A stretch of 64,000 nucleotides of DNA, taken from Nereocystis luetkeana. Its lineage: Eukaryota; Sar; Phaeophyceae; Laminariales; Laminariaceae. Under the pieces are notes generated by a model. It was not told where the DNA came from, searched no databases, and worked only from the letters and a program-made list of their open reading frames with translations. How positions within the stretch are numbered: position 1 is the stretch's first letter; each line of letters starts with the position of its first letter. Below, in pieces: positions 23,228 through 34,984 of this stretch. The position numbers and the translations under genes are program-made. The stretch covers positions 8,882,270-8,946,269 of the forward strand of contig JARUPZ010000016.1 in assembly GCA_031213475.1 (NCBI GenBank), written 5' to 3'.

Positions 23228-23490
23228 CCGTGCAGTCCCGCCAAGGCATGCCATACTTGCAACCCTACTTTATCAAGAGTAAACTATTACTAGCCGTAAA
23301 GCCCAGCCAAGGCATGCCTTAATCATTGCCCTATTTGGCTTACTTCGCCACTCAACTACTAACTAGCCCTATCAATGAAGTCCAGCCGAAGGATGCCTTA
23401 TTCACAGGGCTAGGTTGGCTTTTTCCGCCACCCAATAGATAAATAGCCTTATCAATGAAGCCCAGCCAAGGCACATGCCTTACGCACAGC
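23228..23490. repeat. About 85-bp tandem repeat
   Basis: Three to four units with AAGCCCAGCCAAGGCATGCC and CACAGCCCTA spaced 80-95 bases apart. Confidence 0.7.
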
Positions 23491-23608
23491 CCTACCAACC
23501 GCAAAACACGAAACAGGCCAAAATGGAACCGACTGCTATTTTTCGCTCGCTCAGCGCCAGGTTAGAAAACCCGGTGGCAGCCTTTCGCTGTTCCGCCTCT
23601 TCCTTCAC

Positions 23609-23718
23609 TTGCCCGCATCGGAAGTCGCTTAGCGAGACCCGCCCTCAGGTACCCCTCGTGCTTCTTCAGCCTCTCCGCCGTTGTCTTGAGCAGCACCACC
23701 CTCGCGTTGAATCCTTTG
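23609..23718 (-). CDS. Possible exon, coiled-coil-like
   Basis: Encodes KGFNARVVLLKTTAERLKKH then EGYLRAGLAKRLPMRA, between acceptor CCGCAG and donor CAA/GTGAAG. It is amphipathic and clearly protein-like, perhaps a further exon of the gene at 27.7-28.5 kb. The phase with 27659 does not match, so an intervening exon would be needed. Confidence 0.4.
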
Positions 23719-23921
23719 CTGCGGGCCTACCATGAGGAGGTAAGAGGAGGAGGAGGAGGGGTGGGGGGAGGGAAGAGGCGGGAAGGAGGAGAAGGAGGAG
23801 GGGGAGGAGGAGGAGGGGCATCATGAATGCGGCCAGGCAGGTACGAAGAAAAAACAGAAGCATTAGAAGTAAAAAGTAAGCGCATCGAACCGTTTGCTCT
23901 GGGCCCATCATGGCAAGGTAG

Positions 23922-24050
23922 AGGGGGGGGGGGGGGGGGGGCGTACTCATTTGTTGCTTGCCTTAGTCATTAGACCATTAACCACACATCCCTACAATGC
24001 CGGGACGGAGCACGTCGGGTTTTCACCGACCAGGATTGGGGGGGGGGGGG
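23922..24050 (-). mobile_element. Chimeric poly(C) repeat: LINE end joined to second family
   Basis: G-run, GTACTCATTTGTTGCTTGCC and CATTAACCACACATCC (LINE end), continuing directly into CCTACAATGCCGGGACGGAG and GTCGGGTTTTCACCGACCAG (second family), then a G-run. Confidence 0.7.
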
Positions 24051-24599
24051 TGATCTAATGGTTCGTTGGGAAGGGGGTGATGGGCGCAGACGTCATCCTA
24101 CCCGTATCGCTGGGCGCTCACGCTATTCGTGGACGGTTCAATGGTTGATCGGCAACACCAAAAGTTGTCAGCCATGGTGTTGGTCGCTATTTATTGTTAG
24201 GGGGTCCAAGAGGGCTTGAGAAATTATGCTCAGCGACGAACACTGCACTAAAACCCTTTGCAGTCGCTACAGTAGCCTAAGCTTAAAAGTTGGTCCAGCT
24301 TGACGTCACAATACGGTCGTAAGGCTTTGCCCAGACTACAGCTGTTTCTTCTTGGGCGGGCCTGTACTACAACTGAAGTGGGTAGGATATACCTGGTGTG
24401 GTCGCCAACTGCACCCAACAAGTAACGCAAAACAAAACAAAACACACACAACATGGGTGTGATACCTGGTGTAGCTGGCGGAGGAGAGACTCAGGGGGGG
24501 GACTGTCCCCTTCCAAAAGATCCCAGAATATCTTGTGGTGCCCGAAGTCTCTGGCGATCTTGACTTTCACCACCTGAATGGACATGTACCCAGCAAGTA

Positions 24600-24800
24600 C
24601 GTTGTTGTTGTTGTTGTTGTCGCTATAGTTCGGCTTCTGTTCTGGTTGTTTGCCGTTATTGTTGTGGTGGTCCATGTTGTGGTCGTTGTGCTCGTGGCTG
24701 TAGTTTGGTTGTGGACCGTGGTTGTTGTTGCTGTGGTCGTTAAGGTGGCCGTTGTTGCTGCTGTTGTAGCTGCAGTTGTTTTTGGTGTTGTAGTTGACCC
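24600..24800. repeat. GTT-rich degenerate microsatellite
   Basis: GTTGTTGTTGTTGTTGTCGC then degenerate GTTGTGGT units. It explains the Val-rich frame 24535-25044, which I do not call as a gene. Confidence 0.75.
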
Positions 24801-25311
24801 CACATCAGTTCATGGTAGAGACAAACCAATCTACCTCGAGGACAAGAAAAGGCACAGTGAATTAACCTACAGGGATGTATGCACGAACACACCAACGGAC
24901 GACCGAACGGGAATCACACAAAAGTCCAATACAATAGACGGTTTAAGAAGTGGGTTATGTGTCAGGCCTGGTCCAGCTCTCTTGAACCAAACTCCGCTCA
25001 AACCTGAACGGATGCAGAATAGCTTTCGCTCGTCACTACTTTGACTGTTAGTGATAGCACATGTGACGGTTTATTCCCTCCAGATACTTGACCTTAGAAG
25101 AAACGGCAACACATTTTGCCGCTACGTTTCGTATAATAGCATTTTATGTTGGGATGCCGTTCTCAGTTTTCGTTGTTCAACTCGGCGTGTGTCATCTCTG
25201 CACACGCGCTACGCACTGATAGATTTTAGTATGCCCCGTGCCAAGCCATGCGACCTCTCTTACAGCGATCATCAGAGCCGATAGCTCTTACACCGTGACC
25301 CCCCCCTGCTC

Positions 25312-25312
<1 letters not shown>

Positions 25313-25372
<60 letters not shown>
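25313..25372. repeat. CT dinucleotide microsatellite
   Basis: About 29 uninterrupted CT units. Confidence 0.95.
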
Positions 25373-25375
<3 letters not shown>

Positions 25376-27658
25376 TCCCTTTCTCGTGTGAGCTGCTATT
25401 AATAGGCCTTCTCTTTGCGAAGACTCTTTGAGAGCCCTATCGTATGGATCGGATACCGGTCGTGGCAACGGATACAGGCAGAGAGCTGCAATCAAACCGA
25501 GGCGTGATAAAATACAGTCAGCAGCAGCGGCCACCCAGGTGACCTTTACATATTTGCTTGGTTGGTTGGTAGTTCGTACCGGGCGGGGCTCCCATTCCTA
25601 TGACGATGCCGAAATTGTTACAACTGCTGCTGCTGCTGCTGTTCATCCCCTGCCAATCTCATCACTAGTATAGACGTGCTGTGCGCATACCACCGCAAAG
25701 AGGCAACGACAAAAAAAACTATCCCAACAGAGCACCGCAAACAATCGTTGCGCACCATCGTCCACGCTTGGGTGTTTCCGACGGCAGTGAGGCATGTACG
25801 ACAAACCCCGCCCGCGATGCTCAAGAAAAATAAAACTCAACTTCCGAACACTTTCTGTTAAGGGAGCAATCCCGGTATTGTGCGTATGTAAACAGGGCAC
25901 ACGTTCTCCTCTTTTTTGTTGTTGGCCTTTCGTAAAATTCACGCGATAAACTCCGCTGAGATCTGTGGACTGGCTTAATTTGTCACGAGGAAAGCAAAGA
26001 AAGATCAGTCCCTACGGCCTGTGGATATGACCACAGGCACCAGGCACATTCTACGGCAGGTATTTTGGTAGGCACATATTGCTGCAGTACTCGTGCGTAG
26101 CAATACCTGGACAACTCCAGCTACACCAGCACCGCCACACCCTCAGAACCGTACGTAGGCACGGCAGGGAGACTGCAGGAGGGATATGTGGCGCTCTCGT
26201 ACCTCCTACGTACCAGTACACGAGACTTCTCTAAGTATTTTGCTGTGAGAGATCGAGTACGAGCACGATCGTACTAGGTACATGTTTTCAACTCGAACTC
26301 CTGTATATGTAGACATTATGCATACTGCAGTAAGGTTAAGATACACCCGGTACCATGCATATGTTAAAAAATACATGTACTGCTGTGGTGCGGTGCGTAC
26401 GAGTACAAAACATTCAAGATCTAGTTGCTGTTGTGCGGCACTGAAAAAGGCTAAAAAGGAGGAAAAAAACAAGCGGCGGCGTGGTGCACCGAGGCTGACG
26501 GACAAGCGCTGCGCTCCTTTGTCCTTCGGGACAACCAGCACCTACAGCACTTCTCGCCTAGCTTTCTTCTGCTGGGAGTAGTATGACTGCAAGCTGATAT
26601 CGGCCTTCGACAGCACTATCCAAATCAACGGTGTTTCATACGATGCATCCGATGCGCGCACGAACTTGACAATTATTGGCAGGCCAGTGTCATCGATCGA
26701 GCCACGTCGATCTTGGGCTACCGCTTACCATTCTTACCGAGGGCGCCGCATCTGGCACTAACCCCCACCGCAACTACTGTAGACACCTCGGCACTGAAAA
26801 GCCCTGAGCGGTGTGAGTGGGCCTCCGCATGCTGGACAGTCTCAATCATGCCTCGGCAGAAAATGTAAGACAAAACTCGGACAGGCTCAAAATCAGGACC
26901 GAAGCATCGAAGGGGCAGACGCCTCCACACACCACAACAGACGACGATTCCTTCAGGGTACTGACGCGCAATCAAGGCGATTGGTGCCGGCTGGTAGAAA
27001 CCAGCCCACGTCCGAAGAGCTTGGTACGGAACAGGTTGGACAGGCTCGTTCAGAGCTGCTGACTGCTGCGCTAACTCCGGTTACGATTTCGACTCAATTT
27101 TGGCGACCTCTGGGATCTGTGCTCCACGTTTTACAGGCGGCCCTCACACCGTTATCGCAGAGGTCCGCGTGCCTGTATTTATCTCCGTGATGGCATGTGG
27201 CTCCCGGTTGCCGACCTGAGCATCCTCCATCTCCTGATGGGCACTATTAATAGCCAAAAACTGGAGATTTTTTGCTTTTTTTGGACGGAAGGACGTTTCT
27301 TTTAAAATCATTTCTATTGGTCCACAATCATCCCGCTCAAACAAAAATCACGAGGGATTCAGAAAAACAAACAAAACAAAGAAAAGTACTTTATACCATT
27401 TCGGGAGTGCCCCCTCCATAAAAAAAGGTGGGGATACGTACTTCCCCCCGCCCGCAACAATTGCGAAAAACGGACAAAAAAAAGTTTGTGCATTCCCATA
27501 CGTGTTGTCTTCACAATAAATAATTTTCGTGGGGATCTATATATAATTCGAAGGGCGGTGGATTGAATCCATATACGCTTTCAAGGGAAGGGTTGCACCC
27601 ACCACAACACGAGTCCGGCCTGCTCCTCGTGCGTAACACCAAATAATCCCCTCCCTAC

Positions 27659-27832
27659 CTCTATAGGAAACCCAGGGAGGGTGATCCGTGGCTTGCCGGC
27701 CCTGGAGTCTGCCTCCAACACGTCGTTCCAGATGCCCTCCACCTTCTCCGCCCACGCCTCTCGCTCCGACAGTTGGCCGTTGTTGCAGTTCTCACCCTCG
27801 TCGTCATCGTCTCCTGCCAGGCTGCGCGACAA
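27659..27832 (-). CDS. Possible exon following 28297, same gene
   Basis: Acceptor TGACAG at phase 0 continues the exon at 28297. It encodes LSRSLAGDDDDEGENCNNGQ, WAEKVEGIWNDVLEADSRAG and ITLPGFPIE, then donor GAG/GTAGGG. If the donor is not used the frame runs on to a stop at 27581. Function unknown. Confidence 0.5.
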
Positions 27833-27945
27833 CTGTCAGCGAGGGGCGCAGGGGAGGGGGGGAGGGGACGGGGGGGAGGGGACGGGGCGGGGGTGTACGC
27901 ATTGTCATGCGCAGCCGTAGTAGTATGACGGCACGGGACGGGGAG

Positions 27946-28088
27946 CGGGGGGGGGGGGGGGGGGGGGCGGTGTACTCATTGTCATGCATGGCCGTAGTCG
28001 TATGACCATAGACCCTCGCATCCCTACAATGCCGGGACGGGGCATGTCGGGTTTTCACCGACCAGGCAGACATTGATTGCTTGCACCA
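27946..28088 (-). mobile_element. Second poly(C) family, 3' fragment
   Basis: G-run, GTGTACTCATTGTCATGCAT, GCCGTAGTCGTATGACC, GGGTTTTCACCGACCAGGCA and CTTGCACCAAGCGCGAAG. A shorter piece precedes it at about 27885-27930. Confidence 0.7.
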
Positions 28089-28103
28089 AGCGCGAAGATA
28101 TGG

Positions 28104-28190
28104 GGGGGGGGGGGGGGGCGTACTCATGTGTTGCTTGCCATAGTCAATTGACCATTGACCACGCATCCCTTTCGAGACGGAGCAGAGATA
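28104..28190 (-). mobile_element. Short LINE 3' fragment
   Basis: G-run, CGTACTCATGTGTTGCTTGC, CATCCCTTTCGAGACGGAGC, next to a second-family copy at 27946-28085. Confidence 0.7.
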
Positions 28191-28296
28191 TGGGGGGGGG
28201 GGGGGGACAAAGGAAACAACCACTACACTACTGTTGATATCCGGAGGGGGGGGGTCAGGCATACGATGAGGAAGCGGCCGTGTAGTCACCACTCAC

Positions 28297-28544
28297 AAGA
28301 GGCTTGCTCGCGTACGTCCCTCGTCGCTTCGTCTCCGCGGTCTCATCCAGCTCCCTCAGCCCCTGCCTCATCGACGACTCGTACCCCGTCCACCCCTCCC
28401 TTCCCAACACCGCCTCGATGGAAGCTTTCTTAACTCGCCGCGCCCTGACCAGCGCCCTCGATGCCTTTTTCTTCTGGTGCACGGTCAACCGCTCTCCCCT
28501 GGTGCTCGCCAGCGCCCGCTTTTGGCACCGGAGCTGGAGGCGGT
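28297..28544 (-). CDS. Possible exon of an unidentified basic protein
   Basis: Acceptor CGAACAG, donor CTT/GTGAGT (phase 0). It encodes 82 residues rich in Arg/Lys: QKRALASTRGERLTVHQKKK, ASRALVRARRVKKASIEAVL and MRQGLRELDETAETKRR, likely helical. It joins in phase to the exon at 27832. No ATG fits at its 5' end, so an upstream exon is expected. Family not recognised. Confidence 0.5.
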
Positions 28545-28639
28545 CTGTTCGAGTATTTCACACGTTGAGGCAGATCGTGATATATTGACACCGTACATCG
28601 TTTCGATAGTATATTCAATACATCGGGCAGACAAATATC

Positions 28640-28748
28640 TATTACGGGGGACCATAGTTAATAGGACCAAATATTGTTCGTAAAAATAGTTAAACATATA
28701 GGTTTTCATGTGTACCATAGGTCCTAGTAACTATGGCCCCCCGTAATA
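28640..28748. mobile_element. TTACGGGGG hairpin MITE
   Basis: Near-perfect arms TTACGGGGGACCATAGTTAA and GTCCTAGTAACTATGGCCCC, flanked by TA. Centre ACATATAGGTTTTC lacks the CCTGGTA insertion. Confidence 0.85.
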
Positions 28749-29479
28749 GATCCCAAATTTCACACAACGGGCAGATCACGATCTACTGTCCCGATATATA
28801 AGAACCGTTTGTGTACGAATGTTACATCTATATGCTCCTTATGTTTTGGGACAACGGTATGTTTCAGGCATGGGACAGAAGACGATCAACTGCTGTGGCT
28901 TTAAAGCGAAGCCAAGAGGGGCTTCTCTACGCGCACTATGACTACCGAAATACATGTAACTTGCACTCTCACAGTAGTACAAGGCTTCACTTCGGAGTGG
29001 GAGTAAGATGCGGTCGTTTCTTGTACCAAATAAGAATTCGTTGGGTTGACGTTGGGCTATCCCGCCAAACAATGCAAGTTATATGCTGCCTTTTCGGGCA
29101 ATAGCCCAAAGCCAACCAAAAGAAATACCACAGGTAGTGCTTATTCATGTGATGAATATATTATCCTTTTAATAGCGGCTTACAATGTGACCGACGAGCG
29201 GGTGACGCAAGAGTAACGTTTAAACGCGGCGAAGAACAGCGTACTACCAGGTACCAGGGTACTATTTAGTGCGGGGCAAGGGCTGAGTAGTGCATTGCAT
29301 GGGGAGTATATGTTACGTTGCGTATAGGCTATTGCTTAGAGGAGTGCTCGGTAGGGGGAGGGGAAGGCAGCAGTGCCGGCGACAACGACGGATACGGAAA
29401 TGTCGTACAGTTATTGGGCGGCCGCGATTTCGATGTAGCCAACATAGGAATTTGGGTGAGACATGAACACTAAATAGTT

Positions 29480-32400
29480 AAATAGCCTTGTCTTGCATGC
29501 TGCTGTAGAAACAAGGCGGGAGGCCCAGAATGTGTCTTTGTTCGCTGTTCAATCCTTTGGAGATGTGCAAGATGGAAGGTTCGTGATTTAGAGAAATGTA
29601 CCTGGGGGAATTAATCTGTTTACCTGAAAGTGAAGTTCGGGGTCGTGAGACACAGACCTGGGCATGGCGCGTAAAGGGCACGCGCCGTCGCCTAATTCGT
29701 CGATAAAAATCGAGGAAGGTTTGCAACCGAATGGAGGGTGACAATACTCTCTTAGGCTGGGTGTGAGGTTCGGGGGGGGGGGGTAGAGGAGTGCCTTGAA
29801 GGTAGGAATGCTCTCGCCCGTGGCAGCCAGGATAATTTGTCCGTATACGCAGTTTGGCAACACGGGGAACACCGTTAAAACATCGTTCAGGTAGGTCGCA
29901 CGAGGCAGCGACTGTTTGCGCTAGCAGTCGTTCTGCTCAAGGCAACGTAAAAGCTGGCCGTGGCAGAATACACCGTCTCGAAGGTCAAGCCCGACCGTAG
30001 CAAGCGTTTGACCTTGGGGATTTGTTCATTGCAACAGCGTAACAGACGCGGAGAAGAAATGTTGCCGACGGGAAGTAACGCCATTGGCGCCAACCTTGAC
30101 TACGAAATAAATTCAAGGGATTTTAACGAGCGGGGAACCAGTAGCGATTACTTGGGCATCAACTATGCTGAGAGGAGATTGCTCTGACAGTCCCTTTTTG
30201 GGCGTTCACCGTGCCAGAGTCGAAGTTTACGGTGCGAATAAACATGACAACACAGCCGAACGTGAGGTTTAGTTCGTGTGGAGGAACGCCGGGGACGTCA
30301 ACAGCTTCAAGGAATTTTATGTTGAGGTAACTTCTTCGATGTCGTTAGGATTGTCTTTGATGAGATGGGTGGAGCTACTGTAAGTTGGGCGTGCAGAGGG
30401 TTGAGGACCAAGTCGACGACATGGTTTGGTAATCTGATCAATGCTGACACTGGCAGGCGCTGGTATCCCTCGGTCCGCGAAAAGAGAGGGGTCTGCAGGG
30501 AGAAGGTCCGAGGTAAACGAAACCAACGAGATGCTCGAAAGTCGGTAACACCGCCAACAGTACATGTCGATGAAGTAGAGGTGTGTTCATCGACGGAAGT
30601 AAGTTGCGGTGGGATAACTATTGACTGATCAGGAAGAGTTATAGGCGCCATCTTCCCATTATCAAGAGAGCACGAACTGTCGAGCAGTACCACTTCGTCC
30701 CGAAAACATAAAGACCTTTTACACATTTATAATCAAGATAATAGGATAACATATTTAGGGAGAGAGTGATCAGGATTATCGAGGCGGTCTAGCATGGCTT
30801 GTATGAGACGGAAGCGTTGGACATATTTCCCTGGGTAAGAAGAAATGAGAGCGGCATCGACGACGTCGTCCCGGAGGGACTATGGACTAGCGGGGCCAAC
30901 CTGTCTCCAATCGCCGGAAAAAGAGGTCAGTGGCACCCGCAAAAGGGGTGCTAGTTAGTTCTACGTGAATCTCTATAGCGTGAGATCAAGTGTTTCTGGA
31001 GCGATTTTTGTTGCTCATAGGGATCTCGTCCCAAAATAATGAGAAGGTCCGCTCGACGAAGAACTTGAGCGCGCTCGCTTTCAGACTTAAGACGTTACAT
31101 GAAGAACCTTCCTTTGTTAGGTTATCGACGAACGGAATATTAACCCTTTTAGAACTGCAGTCTTGTTTTGGGGAAAAACTACTTAGAATTTGACTGGTTT
31201 GTCGCCACAACGGGACTGCAGTAATGAAGGGCTTAGATGTTGAGGGTGCAGCGAGACCGCCAGGCAAAAGCAAAGCGGAAATGCCTGCCGAGGCAGTGCA
31301 GGGGACGAGTTTTTTTCCGTTTGCTCGTGGGTGAGCAGAAAGGGCGCATATTGTGAACGCTTTACCTGAACCGGCGGGAGCATCGATCATGAAAACACCG
31401 CCTCTTTTGAGATTCTGTGGAGGTTGAAACAGCGTAAAAAAACAATCGTTGATCGGCTTTTAATTTCAGTATGAGGTTGTCAGCTCGGTGCCGCGTGGCT
31501 TCTCCGTCAAAGGCACTAATCAGTCTGTCGTGCTCTGAGTTGTCGTGTTCAACTGCAGGAAGTTCGACCGAAGGTGTAGATTGGCCGTGCTTTTTGAGCA
31601 CGAGGTCAATATCGCGTGTCGCTCGTTGTTGAGCTGTTGAGGGAGACGTGGTAGACCGGAAGTCGGCATCAAGGGCAGAGCAATGAGACCCCCCTATGGC
31701 AGAAGCGGGGGCACCTGCGATGATGAAGGTGACGAGGAGTGTTCTGAGTTCACGCGGTGTAGAGAACTCAATGGCTTCTTCAAAAGCAATAGGATACTCC
31801 TCGTGATCTTGCACCAAACCGCGTTGGCGAGCGGCGTCGTTGGGTGTGTCGTAAATAATGCCGTGAACTGTGCGGATATCCTCCCAACCAGACGAAACGA
31901 TGGGATAGAAGTAGTAGTCGGTGGTACCATACGTCGCTGGCGTCAGGGTTACAGAAATTAATTCTACAAACGCATGAAGTTTTTCATGGGGAAAACATAG
32001 TTGGAGGATTTTTTCATGGGGTAAACATAGTTGGAGGAGAGGCATTTGTCGATGTTGTTGTTATTGCCTATGCTGTTATTCAGGTCGTCACTTTTGTCAC
32101 AGCCGGAGTCGCTGTTGTCACAGCCCGAGTCGCTGTCGTCGCTGTCGTCGTTTTTCTTTTCTTGGAGGTACGTTTTTTCGGTTGGGCTGTGTAAGTTTTG
32201 AAATAATCTAGGAATGTGAGGTCGTCACAGAGAGGTCCAGAAGGACGAGCGAAGTATTTCATGAGGTCAGAAACCTTTTTTTTGTTTGGCTACAGCACAA
32301 CGTTGGACGTCGTCTTCGGCTACAGCATGAACTACGACGTGTTCGACATGAAGGTGGGCGAAGAATAATATAAACATTAGGTGTGCGGTATTGCATTGCA

Positions 32401-33790
32401 CACCCAAAAAATCCTCCACATGGCTTCAGAGCTAGATATGTACCTGATGTTTTTGTATGCCTCAATTTCGCTACCTTCGTATAAGATTTTGGCGTTGGCC
32501 ATGTCGCGTTCTCGGAAGCAGCACTTGTACAGGTAGGCATTAGCAGCTTTTGCTGTTACTAAGTCCCAGCAAAAAATATAGCAGTCAAATTTTATCAGTA
32601 GAAACGGGTTGTAGGGAACACAACCAGGTTGTTGATATCAGTTTCTACGGTGTTTCGCTCCCCGTTTTTTTTTGGGTTGTGGTCGCCTTGTCGCCGTTGT
32701 TGAGCCGTCTGTACTCCTCCGCTCGTCCGATGTTAGAATTTATTGTCGTGTACTCATGGAAACGTTGCGGGTAATGCTTGAAGCAGATTCTATTTGTTGG
32801 TTATCGGGCATGTGGCCATGCAAGGTGCGTTTGGGTTAAAGCCGCCACATTGTTGGTGGGATCATGGACTTTATGACCTTTTCGCGGAGTTTGCCCATTA
32901 TCAATGCGCGCGTCCGGTAGATTTGCCCAAATCTATCGACCGCCCTCGTGCCTAGCCTAAGGACTTGAACCGTCGAAGTTAATAACAACAATATGAGCGT
33001 GCACGAGCCCTATTTCCTGGAATTCCATGACGGATAGGAAGTTTTCTCCCTTGCCCAAGAGATTCCTCCAAGGTCGAGCGTGAGCTGTTTGAGATTGATT
33101 TTGGAAATACGATTGCATAGGTCGGGTAGATCAAGAGCGCTTTGACCAGGGAGTAAGTTGTCTTGTATCTCTGGCCAATTGTCATAGCAACGTCATAGTG
33201 ATCATAAGAGGAGGTGTCCCTCCTTTTGGTAAAAACACTCATGGCGTCTAGCTGCCTTCTTTCCCTGCTTGCTGGTGGACCGTGGATCGAAGTAGGCAAA
33301 CGGTTGCCACTTGGGGGGAATTGCGGACGGCTTTGTGAAATAGCGTTGTACGGCGTGATTCTTCTTTGACACTCGTGATATGAAATGAAATCTAGCGTGT
33401 TAGTCCTCTGGTCCAAAATAAGCGTCGCAAGCCCATTCTTGGGGGGCAACTACGGACAACTTGCGGAAGACACTTTCGCAAAGAAGCATTGGCCTTGCGT
33501 ATACCCAGATCTTCACTGGCTTATCGGTCGTAATGGATAGCGCTTCAAACGTTTTACTTGGGGATCCTTGTAATATCCAGGACTCCATCCCGGTTCCCCG
33601 TGAAAGCACGGAAGAGGATACTGCAAACGTTCATAGATAGGCGTCCACAATTGAACACACCTTGGGCGGTCACGGACCCGAGCGGGGGAAAGTGTATACA
33701 TAGCGATTATAACGTTTTTTCCGGATGAATGCGACGATTTATTTTCCAGTAGGAGGTGGTGTGTCTCCAATGATAGGGTCCGTGGGTTTG
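29480..33790 (-). pseudogene. Degenerate Helitron Rep/helicase
   Basis: Fragments in several frames lie in Helitron order. About 33620 gives LWTPIYERLQYPLPCFHGEP (Helitron-like N domain); 33010 gives GLVHAHIVV, the HUH Rep nuclease motif. 32430 gives KNIRYISSSEAMWRIF; 32250 gives KYFARPSGPLCDDLTFLDYF; 31900 gives GWEDIRTVHGIIYDTPNDAA. 31380 gives FMIDAPAGSGKAFTICAL, a PIF1-like Walker A in which the usual Thr after Lys is Ala. 31030 gives FWDEIPMSNK, Walker B. 30640 gives a DNGKMAPITLPD segment and 29920 gives FYVALSRTTA, motif VI. Frameshifts and stops make it inactive, and a TTAA MITE interrupts the helicase at 31140-31234. The termini (5' TC, 3' CTRR hairpin) were not located. Confidence 0.85.
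31140..31234. mobile_element. TTAA hairpin MITE inside the Helitron helicase
   Basis: A copy of the hairpin MITE whose consensus arms read CCCTTTTAGAACYGCAGTCC and the reverse. It splits the helicase between STSK and IPFVDNLT, between Walker A and Walker B. TTAA is intact on one side and degenerate on the other. Confidence 0.8.
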
Positions 33791-34021
33791 TCTGGTGACT
33801 GGGGCTAATTTCTATACCTACGTTGTCTACAGGATCTGCGAGGTTGATCTCTAACAGGACAGACTTGTACGTGGATATCCAGGAATTATGCGAGCTTAGA
33901 GACGAGGACGTAATGAAAACAGCGACGTTCGGGCCTTTTTCCTAATACATGCTGCAGGTGGTATTGTCAGGCCCACCCTCCTACTGACGAGGGGACGGGG
34001 AAGCAGGAGAAGTTCTGCTGT

Positions 34022-34505
34022 GTAGATGTCGCACACCAGTAGCAGTGGTGGCACCTGCTACGAGCAGCTCTCTGTCGAACATGCCATGTTGTAGATCTTT
34101 TCGTCTCCAAGTTATGCCGAATTTCGAGTTGGGAAGCAGGAAACACACAACAAAAATCGAGTACGTGTACAAAGGGTTCAAGGGTTAGACCGACACGCCG
34201 AGCGTATAGCGACGCTCACCCTGGCCTCGTGTCCTACGGACACTGCTGCCGCTACTGCTGTTTTGCTGCTGGCGAAGCTCTGCTGCTGCTAGGTAGATGT
34301 CGTACAAAGTACTAGTGGTGGCACCTGCTACGAGAAGCTCTGTTGGACGTGTCAGGTTGTGAAGATTTTCGTTTCCAAATTATGCCGAATTTCGAGTTGG
34401 GAGGCAGGTCACATACAACAAAATCGAGTACGTATACAAAGGGTTCAAGGGTTAGATCGACAAGCTGAGCGTATAGCAACGCTGGCCCTGGCCTGGTGTG
34501 CCCTA
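34022..34505. repeat. About 270-bp tandem duplication
   Basis: TAGATGTCG...GTGGTGGCACCTGCTACGAG, ATGCCGAATTTCGAGTTGGG and CAAAGGGTTCAAGGGTTAGA occur twice, about 270 bases apart. On the minus strand both encode a similar short frame (PPNSKFGI), of unknown meaning. Confidence 0.75.
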
Positions 34506-34750
34506 CTGCTGCTGCTGCTATTGTTGCTGTTGTTGCTGCCGCCGCCACGTACGCTGCTGCTACTGACGAATTTTGGTTTCCTAAGATAATGAACCCAAAT
34601 GTCACGGATACATACGACCGCGTATGTACAGTAGTAGATGTTCGTTCGTGTTGGTTCAGCATAATCCTTATTCACCGAGCATGATGCATCGCAAATATTA
34701 TATGACTACCGCAGGTACTGCGGTCGCGCCTCATTACCACTAATTACTAT

Positions 34751-34854
34751 TTACGCGGGACCATAGTTAATAGGACCAAATATTGTCAGCAAAAATGACG
34801 AACTATATAGGTTTTTGGGTTACCGTAGGTCCTATTCACTATGGTCCCCCGTAA
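34751..34854. mobile_element. TTACGGGGG-family hairpin MITE
   Basis: Arms TTACGCGGGACCATAGTTAA and CACTATGGTCCCCCGTAA. Centre CTATATAGGTTTTTG has no insertion. Confidence 0.8.
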
Positions 34855-34984
34855 ATACTGCTGTAGTACAGTAGTTCCAGGTATCTATTATTAATAGTAC
34901 TGCTGTAGTACAGCAGTAGTACTGCTGTAAGTCGTACCAGGTATATTGTTAATACTGCTGTAGTACGAGTACGAAGTACCGTTG

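Larger units (their letters stand above)
24050..27658. other. No supported gene
   Basis: Apart from the GTT and CT microsatellites I see only unlinked short frames of low coding quality. Part of this may be intron of the unidentified minus-strand gene. Confidence 0.4.

Noticed and set aside
24535..25044. 169-codon Val-rich frame
   Set aside because: Produced by the GTT-rich microsatellite; no conserved motif.
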